27,737 nt of DNA from a virus. The notes beneath the pieces are model-generated. The model ran no database searches. It saw nothing but the letters and a program-made list of their open reading frames with translations, and was not told where the DNA came from. The DNA lies in IMG/VR virus record IMGVR_UViG_3300047370_000045, positions 1 through 27,737 of that record, one strand, 5' to 3'. The position numbers and the translations under genes are program-made. Positions 23,517 through 27,737 of the stretch are shown here, one piece after another (positions within the stretch are counted from its first letter, which is position 1; each line of letters starts with the position of its first letter).

Positions 23517-25145
23517 ATGTCAGAAGTTTTAGGATATCAAGAGTTTATGGAAGCATTGGATTCAGTGAATTCAAAAGCTGTAAAGAAAAAATTTAAAGAT
23601 AGAAAAGACAAGGATATCGACAACGATGGCGATGTCGATGCTTCTGACAAATATCTTCACAAAAGACGCAAAGCTGTTTCTAAGGCTGTCAAAAACGAAG
23701 ACATGATGAAACCTATGACCTCTGCTGAAAGAGCAAAGGAAATGCAAAAGAAAGCTAACAAAGTGAAAAGGGATGCGGAAGCAAAACTTAAGAAAGCAAA
23801 AGGCATAACCATGGGAGAAAAACTTGACAATAAAGATAAGAAAGTTGTCAAAGATGTAGTAAAAGCATTAAAAGGTGCAACTAAAGCACATTCAGGTCAA
23901 GCTAAAGAATTAGAAAAAGCTATGAAAACTGAAGGTAAGTATGCAAAATATTCAGATTTACTTTTAAAGAAGCAACGCATGAGAAAAATGGGTCAAAACA
24001 CTATGGTGGTTGATAAAGAAATAGAAGCTGAAAAGAAAAAAATTCAAGCAGGTGGTATGAAAAAAGAATCGCTTGATGAAACAATCAGAAACTATGGTGA
24101 CTTGAGAAAAATGCTGGACCAAAAAGCTAGAATGAAAGCTATGGGACAGAATATTGATTCTATTAGTGACAAAATTAAAAAAGCCAGAATAGAATATGGC
24201 AAAATGCTCAACAAAGAATCACTTGATGAAGAAATGCCAGCAGCATTTAAAGCCATGCTTATCCAAAGAGATAAAATGAGAAAAGCAGGAAAGAATATTG
24301 ATGCCATTAGTGACAAAATTAAAAAAGCAAGGCATGAATATATGAGAATGGCTCCCAATGCATTCAAGAAAGAAGAAGCAATAGACGAGAAAGGTCCTGG
24401 TCTGTATCATAATATAAATATGAAAAGAAAACGAGGAGAAAAAATGCGTAAAAAAGGTGAGAAGGGTGCACCTACAGAAAAAGATTTCGCTAGTGCTGCA
24501 AAAACTGCTAACGAAGAAAGAGAAAACTGTCATTCAAAAGACCATGACTGTGCTACTGTCGTAGAACATATTGTATGGGGATTCGGAAAGCCAGTTTATG
24601 AAAGTCACGCAGTACCAACTGACGATGGCTATGTTTCTTGGTATGATGTAGAATTCGAACATGGTGTTGAAAAAGAAGTACCAACTGAGGATTTAAAAAT
24701 TTATACTACAGAAGACCATTCTAAGTATATGAAACCGAAATCTAAAAAATCAGTAAACGCACAAAAGAAAAAAGATAAAGACGAAATGATTGATGAAGGA
24801 GAATTCTCCGATGCAGAAATCGCTAAAGCTGTCGACATCGCTAAGAAGATGGCTGGACATAACTACACTGGTGCTACAAATGCAATTAATAAAATGAAAA
24901 AAGGATTAGCATCTAATGGAAAAGTTAAGTATGCTTTGAAAAAAGCAGCAGAAAGTTTTGAGACCTTTAATGGTCTAACTATATCAGAAGTTGAAGAGAT
25001 CGTTTCAGATCTTACCGACTCTGCCCATGACTACATTAAGTTGGTGGAAGATGGAGACTTAGAGTCCGTCAACGAGCCAAAAGTTGAGCCAGTCAAAGGG
25101 ATGCCCTTATCATATAAACAATTTCAATCTAAAATAGGAGACTAA
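23517..25145 (+). CDS. Modular Lys/Glu-rich protein with EF-hand-like loop and helical repeats
   Basis: A 542-residue protein of virion-core type. The N-terminus (YQEFMEALDSV at 8-17) resembles the T4 internal-protein leader. Residues 33-44 (DIDNDGDVDASD) are a calcium-binding EF-hand/dockerin-like loop with Asp at positions 1, 3, 5 and 12. Residues 141-291 hold three helical repeats ending in SLDE or AIDE (possible protease sites). Then comes a conserved phage domain, CATVVEHIVWGFGKPVYESH with VSWYDVEFEHGVEKEVP, followed by FSDAEIAKAVDIAKKMAGHN and GYNTGATNAINK-like helices. The C-terminus ends SYKQFQSKIGD. Structural or internal head protein is inferred. Confidence 0.68.
   Translation: MSEVLGYQEFMEALDSVNSKAVKKKFKDRKDKDIDNDGDVDASDKYLHKRRKAVSKAVKNEDMMKPMTSAERAKEMQKKANKVKRDAEAKLKKAKGITMGEKLDNKDKKVVKDVVKALKGATKAHSGQAKELEKAMKTEGKYAKYSDLLLKKQRMRKMGQNTMVVDKEIEAEKKKIQAGGMKKESLDETIRNYGDLRKMLDQKARMKAMGQNIDSISDKIKKARIEYGKMLNKESLDEEMPAAFKAMLIQRDKMRKAGKNIDAISDKIKKARHEYMRMAPNAFKKEEAIDEKGPGLYHNINMKRKRGEKMRKKGEKGAPTEKDFASAAKTANEERENCHSKDHDCATVVEHIVWGFGKPVYESHAVPTDDGYVSWYDVEFEHGVEKEVPTEDLKIYTTEDHSKYMKPKSKKSVNAQKKKDKDEMIDEGEFSDAEIAKAVDIAKKMAGHNYTGATNAINKMKKGLASNGKVKYALKKAAESFETFNGLTISEVEEIVSDLTDSAHDYIKLVEDGDLESVNEPKVEPVKGMPLSYKQFQSKIGD
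23937..24389 (+). repeat. Three helical repeats in the 23517 gene
   Basis: Protein repeats at residues 141-188, 189-238 and 239-291, each with a QRMRKMGQN or KARMKAMGQN or DKMRKAGKN element and a DKIKKAR helix. At the DNA level the second and third copies share almost the same bases at 24150-24187 and 24294-24331 (144 bases apart); the first copy is more diverged. Confidence 0.8.
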
Positions 25146-25146
25146 T

Positions 25147-26262
25147 ATGGCAATGTGGGGAGACTCTGATTCGCATGTGAATCGACCAAACTGGCTAGAA
25201 GTTGGGCAAATTAAAAAATTAAATGTGACTACTTTAGGAAGTGGATATGGTTCCGCTCCTTCAGTCGCAATTGCTGCCCCAGCATCTGGCACTCAAGCAA
25301 CTGGAACTGGAGTATTATCTGGTTCTACTCTTGCTTCAATTACAATTACAGATCCAGGAGACGGATATGTAGCAGGTGATGCTGCTGGTGTGACAATTGC
25401 TGCACCAACATCTAATACTGTTGCTACTTCTGCTGTCACTACTGCATCTGATACAATCACAACTGGAACGCATAACTTAAATACAGGTGATGCTGTTATA
25501 TATGCTAATGGTGGTGGTACTGATATCACTGGATTAACTGGTGGTACAACTTACTTCGTAATTAAAGTTGACGCAACTAATATTAAAGTTGCTACTAACA
25601 AAACTAATGCCGAAGCTGGAACTGCAATCGCAATTTCTGGTACAGGTAATAACGCACAAACTTTCGCTGGTGTACAAGCTGTCGCAAGTGTCGTAAAAGC
25701 AGGAAACAAATATGCTGCTGCGGACATTATGTTCGTTGATACTGACGAAGCACAACTTGCTCAAAACAAAGCAAGAGGTATTACTGGTGCTGGTTGGTGG
25801 ACAATTAAATCTGGCAAACAAGACTCAGATGGTAATACAAGATACCAAGCTGAATGTATAGTTGCTATGGCTCGTACTGCTGCTCAAGCAGGTGACGATG
25901 CTGCTGATGATGCTTCTGTATCTGATGCTGCTAACTCATTCGCTATAACAGTACAACCTGCTGCAATGACTACATCAAGTGGAAATGCAACAATTACTCT
26001 AACTACTGGATCAGTCGTAGGTACGATTGGTGCACTCAACTACAAATGGCAAAGACAAACTGCGTCAGGAACTCGTTGGGTTGACATCGCTGCTGGCACT
26101 GATGGTGGAATCTACGCAGACTTCGCTACTGCTACATTAGCAGTATCTGGTGTGACTGATACTACTCACAATGGTAAGAAGTACAGAGTAAAAGTGAACA
26201 GTGCTAATGGTGCACCAGAGCAAGTCTCTAATGGTGTAGCTACACTTACTTTCGGATCTTAA
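25147..26262 (+). CDS. Virion structural protein with Ig-like domain
   Basis: A 371-residue protein, low in Lys/Glu and rich in Ala, Thr and Gly. After the short start (MAMWGDSDSHVNRPNWLEVG) come two copies of a GSGYGSAPSVAIAAP / GDGYVAGDAAGVTIAAP beta motif, a type often seen in phage structural proteins, then a NTGDAVIYANGGG segment. The last ~100 residues, starting ITVQPAAMTTSSGN, form an Ig-like domain with YKWQRQTASGTRW and a final YRVKVNSANG, as on decoration and fibre proteins. The stop is followed by a terminator-like hairpin, which marks the end of a transcription unit. Decoration protein or head fibre is inferred; T4 Hoc is an analogue, not a demonstrated homologue. Confidence 0.72.
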   Translation: MAMWGDSDSHVNRPNWLEVGQIKKLNVTTLGSGYGSAPSVAIAAPASGTQATGTGVLSGSTLASITITDPGDGYVAGDAAGVTIAAPTSNTVATSAVTTASDTITTGTHNLNTGDAVIYANGGGTDITGLTGGTTYFVIKVDATNIKVATNKTNAEAGTAIAISGTGNNAQTFAGVQAVASVVKAGNKYAAADIMFVDTDEAQLAQNKARGITGAGWWTIKSGKQDSDGNTRYQAECIVAMARTAAQAGDDAADDASVSDAANSFAITVQPAAMTTSSGNATITLTTGSVVGTIGALNYKWQRQTASGTRWVDIAAGTDGGIYADFATATLAVSGVTDTTHNGKKYRVKVNSANGAPEQVSNGVATLTFGS

Positions 26263-26290
26263 TAACCGAATAACATAAACCTAGAACTGT

Positions 26291-26314
26291 GGGAGGGTTG
26301 TAAAAAACCCTCCC
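26291..26314 (+). terminator. Terminator hairpin after the Ig-like protein
   Basis: 9-base stem GGGAGGGTT / AACCCTCCC with a six-base loop (GTAAAA), followed by TATTCT. It is the strongest hairpin at this end of the window and separates the Ig-like gene from the fibre-like gene. Confidence 0.72.
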
Positions 26315-26345
26315 TATTCTGCAAATATAAAATAGGAGTAAAATT

Positions 26346-26942
26346 ATGGCAGACCAAAAAATTTCAGAACTAGTCGCAGCAACCTCTGCTGCAGGTGCCG
26401 ATCTCTTGAATATCGTTCAAGGTGGCTCTAATAAAAAACTAACAGTCGCAAATCTATTCGCAAACTTAGACACCCCAGTTATTATTAACGAATCTGGTGG
26501 TGACCAAGACACTCGTGTCGAAGGATTAAACGACAACAATCTATTATATGTAGATGCTTCAACTGACCGAGTTGGTGTAGGAGTAGCAACTCCAACACAG
26601 AAACTTGATGTAAATGGGGATGTAGCAATCAGTGGTGGTAGTTTATACCTATCGCAAACTGCTCAGTCTTCAACAGGAACATCTACTGCCGACTTAACTA
26701 AAGCTGTGACCGAACTTACTTTGTCATCTGGTTCAGATGCTGCGTCACTTGCTAATGGTACAGTTGGGCAAGTTAAAATTTTTGTAGTAGTTGGTGGTTC
26801 AGGATCTTGTGTCCTTACACCTACAACATTAAATGGTGGTACTACTATAACATTCAATGCAGTTGGTGACGCAGTCACTTTACTGTATGTTGCTACTGTA
26901 GGGTGGAGTGTTATTGGCTCTAACTCTGTAGTTGTAAACTAA
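26346..26942 (+). CDS. Fibre-like structural protein, paralogue module of 2053 gene
   Basis: A 198-residue protein. The N-terminus (MADQKISELVAATSAAGADL, then LNIVQGG and LTVANLF) matches the N-terminal module of the fibre-like gene at 2053. A fibre motif (RVGVGVATPTQKLDVNGDVAI) follows at about 76-97, and the rest (LTLSSGSDAASLANGTVGQV, GGTTITFNAVGDAVTLLYV) is Gly/Thr-rich beta sequence. A short virion protein, perhaps a collar or fibre attachment subunit. Ribosome site ataggag lies before ATG 26346. Confidence 0.68.
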   Translation: MADQKISELVAATSAAGADLLNIVQGGSNKKLTVANLFANLDTPVIINESGGDQDTRVEGLNDNNLLYVDASTDRVGVGVATPTQKLDVNGDVAISGGSLYLSQTAQSSTGTSTADLTKAVTELTLSSGSDAASLANGTVGQVKIFVVVGGSGSCVLTPTTLNGGTTITFNAVGDAVTLLYVATVGWSVIGSNSVVVN

Positions 26943-26965
26943 TATATTATTTTTAGGAGATAATT

Positions 26966-27178
26966 ATGGCAGATTATGATGTTAATGCGAAACTTGATGG
27001 ATACAGAGATTCTCTAAAGAAAAAAGAAGAGATCCTTATTCAACTTAATCAAGGTGTGGTTAATACTCAAGCTGAGATGAACATGTTGACTGGTGCGATT
27101 CAAGCATTAGAAGATATTGTAAAATTTCAAACTGAAGAACCAAAGAAGAGCAATGATAAAAAAACTGACAGAAAATAA
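26966..27178 (+). CDS. 70-residue coiled-coil protein
   Basis: Small helical protein with heptad features (LDGYRDSLKKKEEILIQLNQ, then EMNMLTGAIQALEDIVKF) and a basic tail. A ttaggag ribosome site precedes ATG 26966. Its end overlaps the next gene by 26 bases. Function unknown; possibly a chaperone or bundling subunit of the virion. Confidence 0.65.
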   Translation: MADYDVNAKLDGYRDSLKKKEEILIQLNQGVVNTQAEMNMLTGAIQALEDIVKFQTEEPKKSNDKKTDRK

Positions 27179-27530
27179 CTTTCTTCAGTTTGCTCTAAAT
27201 AATTACGATAACCCTTCTTGTGCGACACTTGAAGAGTTTGAAAATGATTTAAAGAAGTTTTTATATCTTAACAAATTATTTCAAAGATATAAAAAGAACA
27301 AAGATCTAAGAGAAAGATTAATTTTAAATCATATAATCGTAATTTATAATTTATGGGGAGAAGCTGCAACTGATATGCTATTCTTCAAAGTGGATGAAGA
27401 AAGCTGGAATGCACTTATTGTATTCCTAACATATCTAGGCAGACTTCCCGAATATATTCCAGGAACATCCACTCGTTCCACAAGTTTAAATCACGATGAA
27501 AGCATCGTAGATATACTAAGAGAGATATGA
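27153..27530 (+). CDS. Conserved marine-phage protein of unknown function
   Basis: A 125-residue protein; the central block FLYLNKLFQRYKKNKDLRER then LILNHIIVIYNLWGEAATDM and LFFKVDEESWNALIVFLTYL is a conserved helical core I recognise from other marine T4-like phages, where it lies among head-assembly genes. No enzymatic motif. It overlaps its neighbours on both sides (26 bases upstream, ATGA downstream), so it is translated from the same message. Confidence 0.72.
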   Translation: MIKKLTENNFLQFALNNYDNPSCATLEEFENDLKKFLYLNKLFQRYKKNKDLRERLILNHIIVIYNLWGEAATDMLFFKVDEESWNALIVFLTYLGRLPEYIPGTSTRSTSLNHDESIVDILREI

Positions 27531-27737
27531 GTAAAACAGTAGATAATATAATTGCTTATAGAATAATTTCTATGTTAGTAAAACCTTTTAAAGACACTGA
27601 TGCTTTTAAAGAAGGTATTATTGACGAGAGAGGTAAGATCCTTAAGAAAGCTAACAAGCTGACTACTACTAAGGAAAAGAACGCATATACCTTTTTACAT
27701 AGATTAATATTCAAACTAAAGCAGTTCGTAGAAAAAG
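27527..27737 (+). CDS. Conserved helical protein (truncated by window end)
   Basis: Begins MSKTVDNIIAYRIISMLVKP at ATG 27527, overlapping the preceding TGA (ATGA), and stays open to the window edge. Contains AFKEGIIDERGK and YTFLHRLIFKLKQF, a pattern shared with a small family next to the same neighbour in marine T4-like phages. At least 70 residues are visible; function not known. Confidence 0.68.
   Translation, partial: MSKTVDNIIAYRIISMLVKPFKDTDAFKEGIIDERGKILKKANKLTTTKEKNAYTFLHRLIFKLKQFVEK

Noticed and set aside
24150-24331. DNA repeat as a mobile or CRISPR-like element
   Set aside because: It is in frame, encodes a helical protein repeat and has only two close copies 144 bases apart.
1-27737. 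tRNA genes, CRISPR arrays, insertion sequences or integrase attachment sites
   Set aside because: Gaps between genes are at most about 130 bases; I found no cloverleaf, no spaced direct repeats of CRISPR type and no transposase or integrase-like proteins.

Overview
The window is part of the genome of a tailed, T4-like (myovirus-type) bacteriophage of AT-rich base composition. Every gene I can support lies on the + strand and most are packed end to end with 1-4 base overlaps. The run clamp (gp45) - clamp loader (gp44, gp62) - RegA - DNA polymerase (gp43) - UvsX - helicase gp41 is the T4-like replication core, in the order seen in marine T4-like phages. The Hsp20 gene, the small proteins around gp43, the cupin and cytidylyltransferase genes and the virion-associated genes also resemble marine T4-like phages (pelagiphage or cyanophage relatives). 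No photosynthesis genes are seen, so a heterotrophic marine host such as a SAR11-type bacterium is an inference, not something shown.

Layout. (1) 1-2043: end of the sliding clamp gene, both clamp-loader subunits and the translational repressor RegA. (2) 2053-4214: a tail-fibre-like gene placed inside the replication module, an Hsp20 chaperone with its own promoter, a strong hairpin and a small Sm-like protein. (3) 4252-9272: family B DNA polymerase; an envelope cassette (a signal-peptide protein, a 39-residue membrane peptide and an LPP20-like lipoprotein); UvsX; and a conserved unknown overlapping the uvsX end. (4) 9309-13665: one translationally coupled operon holding helicase gp41, a TET/JBP-like 2-oxoglutarate/Fe(II) dioxygenase, a GT-A glycosyltransferase, a TTG-start membrane peptide, a TagD-like cytidylyltransferase and a cupin. 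(5) 13701-17781: a SprT-like metallopeptidase, several unknown proteins and a nucleotidyltransferase/ligase-like protein. (6) 17822-25145: a 1326-residue modular protein and neighbours that look like capsid-internal, protease-processed proteins, plus an acidic protein with an acyl-carrier-protein domain. (7) 25147-27737: virion structural proteins (Ig-like and fibre-like) and conserved small proteins running off the end.

The most interesting signal is in region 4. The dioxygenase and the glycosyltransferase both end in a short acidic/aromatic C-terminal tail (SLEEFF, TLEGFF) that matches the C-terminus of this phage's own DNA polymerase (SLEDFF). In T4 the polymerase C-terminus is the peptide that binds the gp45 sliding clamp. 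The simplest reading is a DNA hypermodification pair that rides the clamp and modifies bases as they are replicated.

Two further themes stand out. A recurring promoter (TTTACT or TTGACA, 16-17 bases, TAGAAT or TAGAGT) sits so close to several ATG codons that the mRNAs should be leaderless or nearly so. And several proteins begin with a roughly 10-residue sequence resembling the capsid-targeting sequence of T4 internal proteins (such as MKDFKTLLNE), with more LxE-type cleavage sites inside, suggesting a cargo of packaged enzymes and basic DNA-binding peptides.
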